From the NCBI GenBank assembly GCA_905221605.1, contig CAJNDS010002532.1, forward strand, positions 12,501 through 74,500: DNA of 62,000 nucleotides, written 5' to 3'. This document shows positions 21,631 to 33,200 of this stretch, in pieces (position 1 is the stretch's first letter; each line of letters starts with the position of its first letter). The position numbers were made by a program, and so were the translations under genes. The notes beneath the pieces were generated by a model, which was given only the letters and a program-made list of their open reading frames with translations, did not search any database and had not been told where the DNA came from. The DNA is from Symbiodinium natans (Eukaryota; Sar; Dinophyceae; Suessiales; Symbiodiniaceae).

Positions 21631-22518
21631 GCTTCCACCCCAGTCGAGGTGGAGCGCTTCTGGGATGTAGGATTTAGGGCTTACTGTTTAGATTACATGG
21701 GTTTAGGGTTTAGGGTTTAGGGTTTAAGGCTTAGGGTTTAGGGTTTAGGGTTTAGGGTGGTTGGTGGTCTCTTTCAGTAGGGTTTCTGTTTTGTAGGGGG
21801 GCTCTTATTCGGGTATCTATTCTGGCTTTTTGTTGGTATAAGGGTAACAGATAAAGAGGCCACCGGCCTTTATAATGTTTAGAGTTTGGGATTTCGGGTT
21901 TAGGTACCCTAAACCCTAAACCCTAAACCCTAAACCCGGCATATGTGTGTCAGGGACTTTCAAGACCTTGCGAGGGTGGTTTTCCAACATCAAAAACACT
22001 TCTGCAGACGATTTAACCGACAGCTGAGGGTTTAGGGTTTAGGGGCCACCCCAAAGTCCTAAAACCGTAACACCAACCCTGAAGCCTTGAAGCCCCAAAA
22101 CCTTAAATTAAAGCCATGAAGCCTTCAAACCCCCACCAAGCCCTAAGGCCGTAAAACCCGAGGCAAATGGCTCAGGAACAAAGGCCTCCAACTATCGATT
22201 TCGGGTTCAGGTCTGTGGCTTTGCTTTGGGCGCCTGGGTTTAGGTTCTACCCTAAACCTTACACCCTCAAGGTGCAGGGTCGGGTTTGGCTCCAGCCGAC
22301 ATTCTGTGCTCGCCCTTGTCATGCTTCCACGCACAGCCATGCTTGCGATCAGACTGCGCTCATCATGGGACTCCACCCTGGACCCCTATGGTTGTACAAC
22401 CCCATTATTTTTGCAAATATCCGTATGCACAGATATATATATATATATTTATTTATTATGTACATGTATACTATTCTTTTTTGTGTGTTTGTATGTATGT
22501 ATATATGTGTACACACAA

Positions 22519-22554
<36 letters not shown>

Positions 22555-22736
22555 GTGCTCCGAAAAGCCTTGGGGGTGGATCTTGTTGGGGGGGCGTCCA
22601 CACATATGTATATATATATATATATGTATATGTATATGCATATGTATATGTATATGTATATGTATGTGTAGAAAGCATGTACTAACCTTCTTTAAGGATG
22701 TTGCGATTGCTCGGGATGGGCGCTGGCTTGTCTCCG
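21631..22736 (+). CDS. WD40-like protein, four-exon fragment
   Basis: Exons 21631-21653 (ASTPVEV plus two bases), 21954-22025 (DFQDLARVVFQHQKHF...), 22278-22317 (VGFGSSRHSVLAL) and 22697-22736 (DVAIARDGRWLVS plus one base). All acceptors are AG^G; donors are GC, GA, GT and GA, and phases join without a stop. The last two exons read SRHSVLAL-DVAIARDGRWLVSG, resembling a WD40 blade (H...V..vA.s.DGRwLvSG), so a beta-propeller scaffold is likely. Only about 58 residues are recovered. Upstream and downstream exons were not identified; a possible next patch begins near 24305. The first exon is only 23 nt, so this gene is less secure than the channel and PPR genes. Confidence 0.5.
22418..22671. repeat. 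AT/GT-rich microsatellite in WD-gene intron
   Basis: Two (TA)n/(CA)n/(TATG)n blocks flanking a unique segment near 22555-22600. Six-frame ORFs here are Tyr/Ile/Val or Tyr/Thr repeats on both strands, typical of a non-coding microsatellite. Confidence 0.85.
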
Positions 22737-24660
22737 GACCCGGGCGGCGCCGGTTCTGATCCTTCCGAGCCCTACAAGGAGGGGCCCCCCCCCCCCTCCC
22801 CCCTAGTTATAAGTAGTTATAAGTAGCGTTATCAGGGTTTAGGGTTTAGGGTTCAGGGTTTAGGGTTTAGGGTTGAGGGTTACAGGGATCCTAACTCAGG
22901 TTTTCAGTCCCTTAACTCTAGTAAGTATAGTAAGGGCGCCCCTCCTTGGAACCCTGCCACATTTCCAGGCGCGCGCATCTGGGAGCTGGGGAGGAGGGAG
23001 GGAGGGGGGGGGGGCTAAGCAGGGTAGGCCTAAACCCTAAACCCTAAACCCTAAACCCGAAATCCCTAAACCCTAAACCCTAAACCCTAAACCCTAAACC
23101 CTAAACCCTAAACCCTAAACCCTAAACCCTAAACCCTAAACCCTAAACCCTAAACCCTGGCCCTAAACCCTAAACCCTAAACCCTAAACCCTAAACCCTA
23201 AACCCTGAACCCTGAACCCTGAACCCCTGAACCCTGAACCCTGAACCCTGAACCCTACATAAATGCTACAACCTTAGACCAGGCGCCTCCCTCCAAAGAA
23301 GTGGATTTGGGGCTCTGTTTAGGGGTTCCTTAGGGGTTAGGGTTTAGGTTTAGGGTTTAGGGTTCTGGGCTCTGGATTCTGGGTTCTGGGTTCTTAGGGG
23401 TTAAGGGTTTAGGGTTCTGAGGCTAGGATAGCAGTACCCATACTCTCTTTTGTGCTGTGAGGGTTGGATTTCCTGGTCTATCCCTTTGCGCACAGGTTGA
23501 GGATCCGTTTCATTCTTAGGTCGTGCATAAGATGGGCTCCTTGCTATTGTAACTTCGTTGATTTTCCTTGACAGCAACGCAGCATAGGTTCTCCATTAAG
23601 AATGCAAGGCCCTGCGCTTCTTAAAAGGGGCTTACGGGGCTGTAGGGTTTATTGGAAGTATTTTTGGAGCCATAATTAAGCAGAGTGCTCCATGCTCCAG
23701 TCCCTCCTAGAGTCAGGGTTTAGGGTTTGAAGTTTAGGGTTCAGGGTTTAGTTTTAAAATTTTAGATCCATAGCTCCCGAACCCGAGAGTGAAGAATTGC
23801 CAGCTTAGTGATCGGCGGTGCTTGTTGCGTTTGCACTCAGTTGTGGGCTTTTAAGCCTAAGCCTAAACCCTAAAGCCCGAACCCTAGCTGAGGCACACCG
23901 ACGTCGCCCCAAAACGGCCCTTATATCAACCCTGTAGTGCAGGGCTCCTCACTTGAGATTAGGGTGTAGGGTGTAGGGTTTAGGGTTTGGGGTTTGGGGT
24001 TTGGGGTTTGGGGTTTACGGCGTTCCTTCTACCCTTCCTTTTGGCCATCCTGAAAAAATGGTTCTTGGATCCTAGAAGCCAAAAGGGGTTGGGTGCTCCA
24101 CAAGGAGGCGTGGCCCTAAACCTTAGGGTTTAGGGTTTAGGGTTTAGGGTTTAGGGTTCAGGGTTCAGGGTTTAGGGTTTAGGGTTCAGGGCTTGGGGTT
24201 TAGGGTTTGGGGTTTGGGGTTTAGGGTTTCGGGTTTAGGGTTTAGGGCTAAAGTTTAGGGTCTGGGGTTTAGGGCTTGTAAGGTGTTCCGCAAAGGCCTG
24301 GAGCTTCCCATCCCACATGTCCGAAGCCAGGAGGGCACCGGAAGAACCATCTTAAGGCTTTTCAGGGTATTTAGGGATGATGCGGGGTTGAGGGCTTAGG
24401 GTTTTTCCATATCCCCTTGGGAGTTTTTGTCTTATATTTTTGTTTATATAAAACCCAAGAGGATATTAAAAAACTATTTTTTTATTAAGGTTCTGAGGGG
24501 AGGATAGGTTTGTGGGTTCTTAGGAGGGTTTTTAGGAGGGTTCTTAGGAGGCCAGGGTTCTTAGCAGGGTTCTAGGGTCAGGGTTTAGGGTTTAGGGTTT
24601 AGGGTTTAGGGTTTAGGGTTTAGGGTTTAGGGTTTAGGGTTTAAGGTTTAGGGTTCCTTA
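22737..24660. other. Telomere-array-rich stretch, no firm gene
   Basis: Contains a foldback element ending near 22946, a long CCCTAAA array (23030-23258) with a CCCTGAA variant end, TTTAGGG arrays at 24122-24250 and 24584-24650, and a short tandem TTCCTTAAGG motif near 24655-24690. A patch at 24305-24350 can be read as LELPIPHVRSQEGTG but has no second support. Confidence 0.5.
23030..23258. repeat. CCCTAAA array ending in CCCTGAA variants
   Basis: About 25 perfect units, then a run of CCCTGAA units at the right end, so variants cluster instead of scattering. Confidence 0.93.
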
Positions 24661-24689
24661 AGGTTCCTTAAGGTTCCTTAAGGTTCCTT

Positions 24690-26967
24690 AAGGATCCTCA
24701 TCAATCCCGAAACCCTGTCGCAAGCGATCGGAGGCTCTCTACATGTGGGCAGAATGCTGCCGCGTAGACAGCCAGGCTTTTGTTCGGCGACATAGGATGA
24801 GTTTTCAGGTTCTCAGAATTTAGGGTTCAAGATTTAGGAGACCGTGATGTTGCATGTAGAAGGCAGCACGATGTTAATAACCTGGACGCAATCTATTGAT
24901 TAAAGGTCACGTGTCATTTCTCCGTTCCTGCAGGAGCTGCCAGACGTGCATGGGCTGCCACCACCTTGATGTCTGATTGAGTGCAAATGGATTTTGGGCA
25001 GAAGTCGTTTGCTGACAGGTGGTTGCGCTGTAGGCTACTTCCAACACGACGCGCATATTTGCTATGTTTATACCATGATTCTATGTAGGCATATTCATCG
25101 GGTGCTCCGAAACTTGGCAGGCAACTTTCGATGGAGGAGATATGACAGACTTATGCAAGCCTCAGATGCGAGACCTGCCACATAATGCTGCACGTTTTCC
25201 TGTTGAATGACCGTCCTCAACCATGCTTCGAGAGCATGCAACTGCATTGAAAGCACCCCCTGGTTCTTAGTAGGGAATGAGGGCACTCGGGCCCTTCTGC
25301 CCTTTAGGGTACCTCATTCCCTCATTTCCTACTAAGAACCAGCCCGATTAAACTATTGCAAGTTCCCACCTATCAACTTGACCAGTCCCCCGGCATCGTG
25401 ACGCCCAACTGTAGCCCTTGGGGTCAAAATAGCCCGAAAGCCTTCTATAAAATAAAGCCTTTGACCCGCAAAACCTTAAAACAAGAGTCCTTGGAGCCTT
25501 AGGGTAAGCACTGCAGTTCCGTTCGTTCCGTCAGGTTTCGGAGATTGGTGCCATGGCGGCCGGCGCGACATGCCAGCTTTGGCTTGGACTCAGGTGCCCA
25601 AGATCCAATCCAAGTCATACCTGGCAGTGTCGCGCGTGTTATGTTGCCTTGCGTAGCACCTACTGCAGGACTTGTTGGGCCTAAGTGCAGATTCGGTTCC
25701 TACTTGGTCCGTCTTTTTCGGCGCAGTAGCGGCGCTTCAGGGATTCAAATTTTCATTTTCTTGTTTTTCTGCTGCTTTCGCAAGCATGTCAAGAAACCGG
25801 CACAAAGTTGTACCTCAGCATACATGCCTTCTAGGCTTCTCAGCTGCGCGTGGTTTGTTAGGGTAAGAAAGCGGCAGTGATTTTGCCATCACTGTGTCCC
25901 GGCTTTCCTGACTAGGACTCTGACGACCTGAAACGAAAGAACCCCAAAGCGCCCTAATTTAGGGTGTAGGGTTTAGGGTTTAGGGTTTAGTGTCTGATGT
26001 TTTAGGCACGTGTTACAGCCATGCTACTCTTTATGTGCGGAAGAAGGTGAGCTAGTTCTCGTTGCAGCTGCACTGCCACAAGCACATATCCAGCCGGGTC
26101 CGACAATAAAGTTGTGTGCATATTGTGCATATTGCGAATTACCACGAAGAAAGAAGCAAGCACCGTTGACAATACCCAAGTTCCGTTGGAGTGGAAAGTG
26201 CTTCCGCTATCAGGATGAACATTACAGCATGCTGCTTGGACGGCCCTACACAAAACGCGACGAAGAACGGATGTTTTACGCGCACCTTTTCGCACAACAG
26301 CGGATCTTATGAAGGCAAAACCTTGATCACTAAACGCGGAACCCTGAACGTTAACCCGTACATGGGACTTCTTACCTACAGTTTAGTAGGAACTACCCTT
26401 AATCAGTAGGTATAGCCCATAAAACTGTGGCAAAGAGGGTCCCAGTTAACCCTATTCTTTCTTGCGTTCCGAGCTGTGAGGACTGGAGAAATGTTGAGCC
26501 AGCTGTCAGAAAATGCCATAGCCGCTGAGCCGCTCATGGTCATGGGGTTTGGGATGATTTAGGTTGGGGAAGTTTTACTTCTAGGTTCAAAATAGCCCAA
26601 GAACCTCATGTTTAGGATACCGGATTTAGGGTTTAGGGTCAAGGGCTTCGGATTTAAGGGTTGGAGTGCTGGAGATTTTGGTGCAAGCCGGTTGCATCTT
26701 GCCATTGCATCAGCTGGGGTTAGATGCCGTGAATCGCATACGCTCGTCGAAATCATCCATTGGCTTTTGGATGATCCCCCTACACTTTAACAGTTCTTAA
26801 TCGGGGTTATCCCAACATTGGCTTCAATACCCGAAGTTCCCTAGAGGAGGCCATTACCGGGCTGGCTATGGGTGATTTGGAGGCATCCTGGTACATCATT
26901 CTAGCAGGTAGAACCCTTCATAGTTCTAGCATGTTTCGCCGCTTGGGGCTTAGGGTTCAGGGCAAAC
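24690..26967. other. Telomere-repeat-poor island of unknown content
   Basis: About 2.2 kb with almost no TTTAGGG, in contrast to the rest of the window. It holds a short hairpin element at 25262-25342, a fragment of another at 26776-26815 and open frames on the plus strand (25545-25880, 26010-26312). The second frame has Cys-rich CAYCAYC and ends RPYTKRDEERMFYAH. No family was recognised; it may be exons of an unplaced gene or decayed retroelement DNA. Confidence 0.4.
25262..25342. mobile_element. Foldback family I
   Basis: GGTTCTTAGTAGGGAATGAG inverted at the right end, 81 bp, nearly perfect. Related copies at 46708-46808 and 50934-51030. Confidence 0.85.
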
Positions 26968-27149
26968 TCTCAACAGCAAAGTCGCTGCTGCCAACTGTCA
27001 GCGCACAAGGTCTGCAGTTCACAACGTTTATCGCACATTCTCCATGTCGAGCTACGGCGGCTCAAGGGGCCCCTAAGGGGTTTAAGAGAAAAGGGATTGC
27101 AGCGAAGAATTTCGCTTCATGAATGCATGCCGGTTGACTGGCATTGACA
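26968..27149 (-). repeat. 3' LTR of the copia element
   Basis: 182 bp, identical base for base to the right LTR. It lies 125 bp past the stop codon. The bases just inside it on the coding strand are pyrimidine-rich (GGTTTTCCTTCCG), so no ordinary polypurine tract is visible. Confidence 0.97.
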
Positions 27150-27274
27150 CGGAAGGAAAACCATAACTTAAAATGAAAGAAAGCGGTCGCCCTTGAGTCG
27201 CCCTTCACATCGTCGAACGAGCTCAGTAATGGACAGCGCTGCGGCCATCGTCTTGTCACGTCGATGCATTCGAT

Positions 27275-30200
27275 TTAACGACTGCAGTCGCCGCAAAGGG
27301 TGAAGACCTTGACGCCGTTGTGTCCACGAACATGCCCACACTCATCACGGAGATGATAACGCCTGCCCGAGGGTGTCATGTAGATTCTGTCCGGGGCACG
27401 AGGTCGCGATGATGGCATAGGGATCTCCATGGCTCTTGCCTGTTGCAACTGCCACTGTAGATCATTGATGCGCTCGTTCAGCTCGTCGATGTGCTGGAGG
27501 AAGTAAACTCGCTCGGCTTCGTCACGCATAGCTTGGCCATTGCGTTGAGTGAGTTCTTCTCGCAGTCGCTCCGCCTCCGGGTTACGCAGGTCCTCAGCTT
27601 GCACGCCTTGTTCACTTCGCTTCGTCGGGCTTGTTGGAGTAGACGGCGTAGAACTCGTTGAGGTAGTTGAGCTTGACGTCGTAGCAGTCGTGGTACTGGC
27701 TTCCTGCGATCTTGGCGAAGTTGTACTTCCATTAAACCACCACGACACGAAAACAACCACCAAAGCCACAATGACGTAGCTCACAACACGGATGTCGGCG
27801 ATCATGTAGATGTGCTCGTCCTCACGGCTCAGCACCACGTAGCCCTCGGCTGTCGAAACTTGAGTCGCCAACGTTGCTGCGGCAATTAAGGCTCTGGTTC
27901 GTTCTCCATCTCCACCGCTCATGGCCCTGTAGTAGTGCCTTCTTGAACAGTAGCGATGCCCGGTGGTGTCAGCGTCGTTGACGACACGCTCGCATCCGAA
28001 CAGACGACATCGAGGCAGAGCGGCCTCGAGCACATTCACATTCACGTCGTTCAGCTCCAGCGCCGCCTGGTCCAGCTCCTTGAGCTCCGCCTGGCGGGCC
28101 TGCTTGGTGACCTTCTTGGCAGCGGTCATCGCCTCGTCGAATCGCATATTCACAACGCCACGGGCGAAAGCTTCCAGGCATGCCGCTCTCGCTGCCGCCT
28201 TCGTCAAGCCATCCGCCAGCTGCTGACTCGAGTTGCACCAACGCCAGTGGCCTCCGATCGCCTTCAGCCTTTCGTTGGTCCCAGCCAGCTCGATGGCGCT
28301 CCGACGTTCCGAAAGCTTCAGCCCTGCGGACATACTGTTCGCGGCATCGTACAGGGACTTCGCGTCGGTGACCACGAAGCTTGGGGTGATCTTCGCCATG
28401 TCGTCGTCCAGGGGCTCCGCATTGGGCCATAGCATCAAGTGCCAACACGTCTTCAACCACTCCAGTTCGTCCACGCAAGTTGCTGCGGCTTGCGTCTCTG
28501 CTGCCAGGCTCGACCTGCACACCCTGGCCAGCTTCTTCGATCCCCACTCCAACGTAGTGAGGCGGAAGGGCTTGCCAGAGTTGACTTCGTCCAGGCTCGC
28601 CGCAAAAATGACGTAGCCGCCTTGGCTGGACCCATCCGGTCGCACAGCCCACGCTGCGTCTGTGTACGCTGCAAAGCACAGGCGACTCAAATCGCCATGT
28701 CGATGAACGCTCCACTCATAGCGCTCTACCGTCTCCTTCGCGAACCTCAGGGTCTTGTTGGCCTCCAGTAAGTCGTTCACCGTAGGGGCCGACATCGCGG
28801 ACTGCATCAAAGACACCGACGCCGACAACATAGGGATACACTGGGTGGCTGGCCACGCCAGCGCTCCAAGCAAGGACCTCAGCTTGGCCACCTCGCGCTC
28901 GTCCAGGACGTCACCCACCATCTGCTTTCTGGCTTTCTCCACTGCGATGGGCTTAATGTGGTGGACGTACTTCTTGAGATTCATCTTCACCGCGTCATGG
29001 CCGAAGCTTTGCTGCATGTTCACGCCACAGAAGACCTGGTCGTAGGAGAAGTCGATGGAACCGAACTTGAATCGGCGCAGCAAACGCTGGACCCGATCAC
29101 GGAAGCACAATGCTTCCTCAGGGCCCTCGTCCTGCGCATCTTCTTTCGCATTCACATGTTCGCCTCCGCCGACTACGTCGTCCACGTGGACGCCGAGAAC
29201 GCCGTCCATGACCATCGCAACACCCTCTTTGTTGAAGACGCGGAAGGGATCGTCACCCTCTTGGGCTTGCCTGCAGCTGAGGTACACGCATCGGTCGAGC
29301 TTGTGCCTCGCAAAGGTGAGTTCCTCCCTGTTTACGCGATCTGCGGTGGTGTACCACTGCCTGGGAGCTCTCACATCTCCAAAAGCTGGCTTCAAGATTC
29401 GGAGAATCTGGAAGTCCTTCAGGTCCATCAAGCGCGCGAGCCTCTTCCGAATGTCACGGTTGGGAACGGCGAACAGCCTGATCTCTTGATCTATGTCGTC
29501 AGATTGCAAGAAGGCTGACTTCACATCGGCACTGAAGATTTTCCACCCCATCTGGCAGCACAGCAGCATGATGAGGCTTCGGGATCCCTTGGACAATGTC
29601 GGCGATTCTGTTTCCAACTTCTTGCTGGTCACATCCACGTGCCGGAAGCCCTGAAGGATGAGCCTCGCGTTTGCCTTCTTCTTTCCATCTTTCTCCTTGT
29701 ACTTGAGCAAGAAGCGAACAGGTACTGCTTCTCCTTCACGAGCCTCCTTAGCGTCCACGGGCTCCCAAGCTGCGTTGTGGATCCACGGAATCAACGCCTC
29801 GTCCTTGGCCACGTCGAAGTCCTTCTTCTCCTGGTCCGTCATGTTCCGTTCATTAAGCTCGCTGGCGACCATCAAGATCTCATCCTCGAAGGCCATGTCC
29901 ATGGTGACATCCTCGTCCGCTTCTGGAACTCTGCTCTCACGACGTGCAGGGGGAAGTCCATCCATGCGCCTCGCCCGGTCGATGCCCTCTTGAAGCTGCT
30001 CCTCCGTGTACTTGCTTGTCTTTGCTCGCGGAGGGCTGCGTGATCTTTCCCTGCGTGTTGAGGAAGAAGATTGCGCAGCCTGTGGCACGATGACGTCGGA
30101 GTGGCCCATTGGTGTCTTTTGCTCGTTTGCTGGCTTTTTCCTTGGATCTTGCTCTTGGCTCGCGTCGGTCTCGATGCTCTGCGCCTCGCCCTTGTCGGTC

Positions 30201-33200
30201 GGGATATCGCCCTTGTCGTTCAGGATCTCGAGCTTGTCGTTCGGGATCTCGCGCACGTGGTTCCTTTGGCTGTCTTGGTCCTCCGTCTGCTGCATCGGTG
30301 CATCCGGTGTGTCCTGGTAGTCCTCTGGCTCGTCCTCTTGCGCCGCTGCGCCGGCGATAGCGGGCGCCGCACGGGCGGTGAGGTCAAGATAACGAACAGG
30401 ACCACGTACAGGCCGAAGAGCTGCGCGCACGCGACGCATGCACGGGACGGTGGCCTCCGTCTCCGGCGACTCCAGCAAGCGCCTTGCGCGCTCCAAAGGC
30501 AACTCCACACGCACTTGCTCCGGGGCGCAGCGCACCAAAGAGCTCCCGTGCGCCAGCCAGTACACCAGAGATCCGGGGCGGGCGGCGGGAGGCGACGGCG
30601 AGCTTGGCTCCTCAATGGCGCACACGAGTGCCGGACCTCGCCAACGGCCTTCAGGTGCGAGCTTGTTGTCCTGACGGTAGTAGTAGCAGAACTGGCCCAC
30701 GTCGACCTGCGGCAGTGGAGGTGCCCCGCGAGCCAACACAGCTGCACGTAGCACCCGATCATTGTTTGCTTGATGAAAGGCAGTAGCTGCCAGCGTGCGG
30801 GCCTTCACGACCCTCGCCTGCGCTTCCTCGTCGCCAGCCGCCGGGTTGAAGGGCTCGTCGTCAATGCTGTGCTGCGCTGGCAGGATGCCAAAGACGATGG
30901 TGGCTGGAGAGGTGCCATGCACGGTGCGCAGCCTATTGCGCTGCTCGGCCGCATGGTGCAGCGCCATGTCCAGCTCCATCGCGGGGTCCTCGGCTTTCAT
31001 CTTCATGAGCTGTGCTCGGCGCACGGCATGCGCACGCTCCATAGCTCCCAGACGGTAGTGGGCCTCTTTAGGGATGATGATCAGCTTGATTCCTCGGCTG
31101 TCTGTCCAGGAAACAAACGTCTCACTCATGTGGGACCCAGAAGCATCGGTCTTGATGACGGCAGGTGGCCCAGCCCATCGCAGCCAGGCGCTCTCTATCA
31201 ATTTGATTTCTGTCTCCGGTCGGTCATCTTCCAGGCGTGTCATCTGCTCATAGCGACTGAAAGAGTCCATGATCGCCAGGATGGAGTGCTTTTTGTCATT
31301 CCACTTGATGAAGAAAGCGTCCAGCAAAACCACTTGGTTGAAGCAGGTAACATTGTTCAGCGTGCCGGGGCGTGCGAGCTTGCTGGTGTTCTGTACTTCA
31401 CAAGTGGCACATCTGTACTCTCGTGCCGCCTGGAGGGTTTGTGCATCTAAACCCGAATCCCGAGCGGCCTGCACCAGTCGTTCACGTCCAGGATGTCCAA
31501 GTTGTTTGTGCAGCTTGGCAACCGTCAGCACCGAGCTGCGTCCAAGCTTGCGCACCAGGTTCTTGTTCATAGACTCCGTGCTGTGCTCCTGATCCGGGAT
31601 CATGTAAGGGAGGTCGTCCGTCATGAAGATCATCGCCGCCTGTCGCTGTGCCCAAAGCACCTCTGAGTCTTGAACGACGGCGTCCGCAGCTAGTCGAACG
31701 AAGCCTCGCTCGTAGTTCTGCATGCTGCGAAGCTCTTGCCCTCGACCCATCGTCTGTAAGTGTGAACCCTCGCACTGACATCGAAGATCCATGGTCTCAG
31801 CCATTCTCGCCGAAGTGGTTCGCAACCTGGTTGACTTCTTCACTGGCCCAATTGCGACGCCGGCCTGGTTCCTTGCCACCAGCCCCGTTCGACATCTGTC
31901 CACCACAGCATCGAAATAGCCAGTCAATGCCCTCATAGGTGCTGTGCTCCACATGGCTGACCCATCAGGATGCTCAATGGTGACGAAGATGCTCAGCTCC
32001 AGGGCGGTCTGGAACACCTGTGCTGCGAAACTCGTTTGGGTTCGCATCAGCCGCTTCCTTTCCAGCATGATGTTCCTGGCCTGGGCTTCGGTGCGCGCGT
32101 TCATGTTCTGCATAGGGTTCCACACGCAGCTCGAGGGGGCGAGCCAAACATGCGATGGCATGACCTTACACATCAGCTCCAGGAACGCTTTCTGCACGCC
32201 GATCTGCTCGAAGTCCCATTCCGGCGAGGAGAACGTTGAGCATTCCATGCCAGGATACTGCGCCACGGCATGACTCAGACAGCCCTGGTCAACGAACAAC
32301 TCCCAGAAGATCTTCTTCTTGTCGCCCTGGCCAAAGTAGACCACCTCCTCCGCCATCAGGATTGCGGCCTGGATTCCACTTGTGTCCTCAAGCCTGCTCC
32401 TCTCCGACATCTCAGAAGAAGAGGCTCCTTCTTGAGATTCCAGAGGGGTCTCCACGTACGCTGTGGCCAGCACGTCGTGCATCTTGTCGTCCTGGATCTC
32501 CTTTACGAGCTGTATGAAGTGTCCATTTGAGGTACGCCCTGGTGAATGCCATGTCTCGTCACCGAACAAGCGGATCTTTCCGGTGGCAAAGTCCTGCACC
32601 ATCTGCCATTCCTCAAGGACTGGCCTCGCCAATAGAAGGGGTGTGTTCCCGGGGATGAGGCTGGCTGTCACCTTTGTCCCTCTTCCGAAGACCATTGCAG
32701 GAAAGGTGACCTCGATGCTTGACCGAACAGTCGAACCATCTCCGAACCGGAAATCTCTCACAGACTTCTTGGCTGTGGCTTCCACTCCGCAGCGTGCGAA
32801 GAGCTCAAGCCATTTCTGCCACGTCAGCTCGCCTATCACCGACTTCGTCGCGCCACTGTCCAGGATGGCATAGCCGGGACCGGTCTCGCTGAAGAACACG
32901 TTCTCCGCCTGGTGCACCTCGACATTCTCCTCCGTCACGGTCTGGCGGCCTTGGTTGTTGGCATACATCTCTTCGACCACGTTGGCCTCCTCCACGGGCT
33001 TGGTGGCGTCTTGCAGGCGATAGCGTTTGAACCTCGGTCCGTGCCCCGCTGTGGACCCAGACCCAGTCGACCTCGATGAGTCGGTGGAAGGCCGTGCCAG
33101 GTTCGCTGCGGCATCCCTGCGGAGGCCCGAGGTGGGCCTGCGAGAGAAAGCAAAGTGTCGGAAGCCTTTGTCGCCACTCTTGCCCTTTCCTTTTGCCTTG

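Noticed and set aside
22167-22759. Overlapping ORFs of 100-170 aa on both strands
   Set aside because: Tyr/Ile/Thr repeats from (TA)n/(CA)n microsatellite; only the small WD-like exons inside the region look coding.
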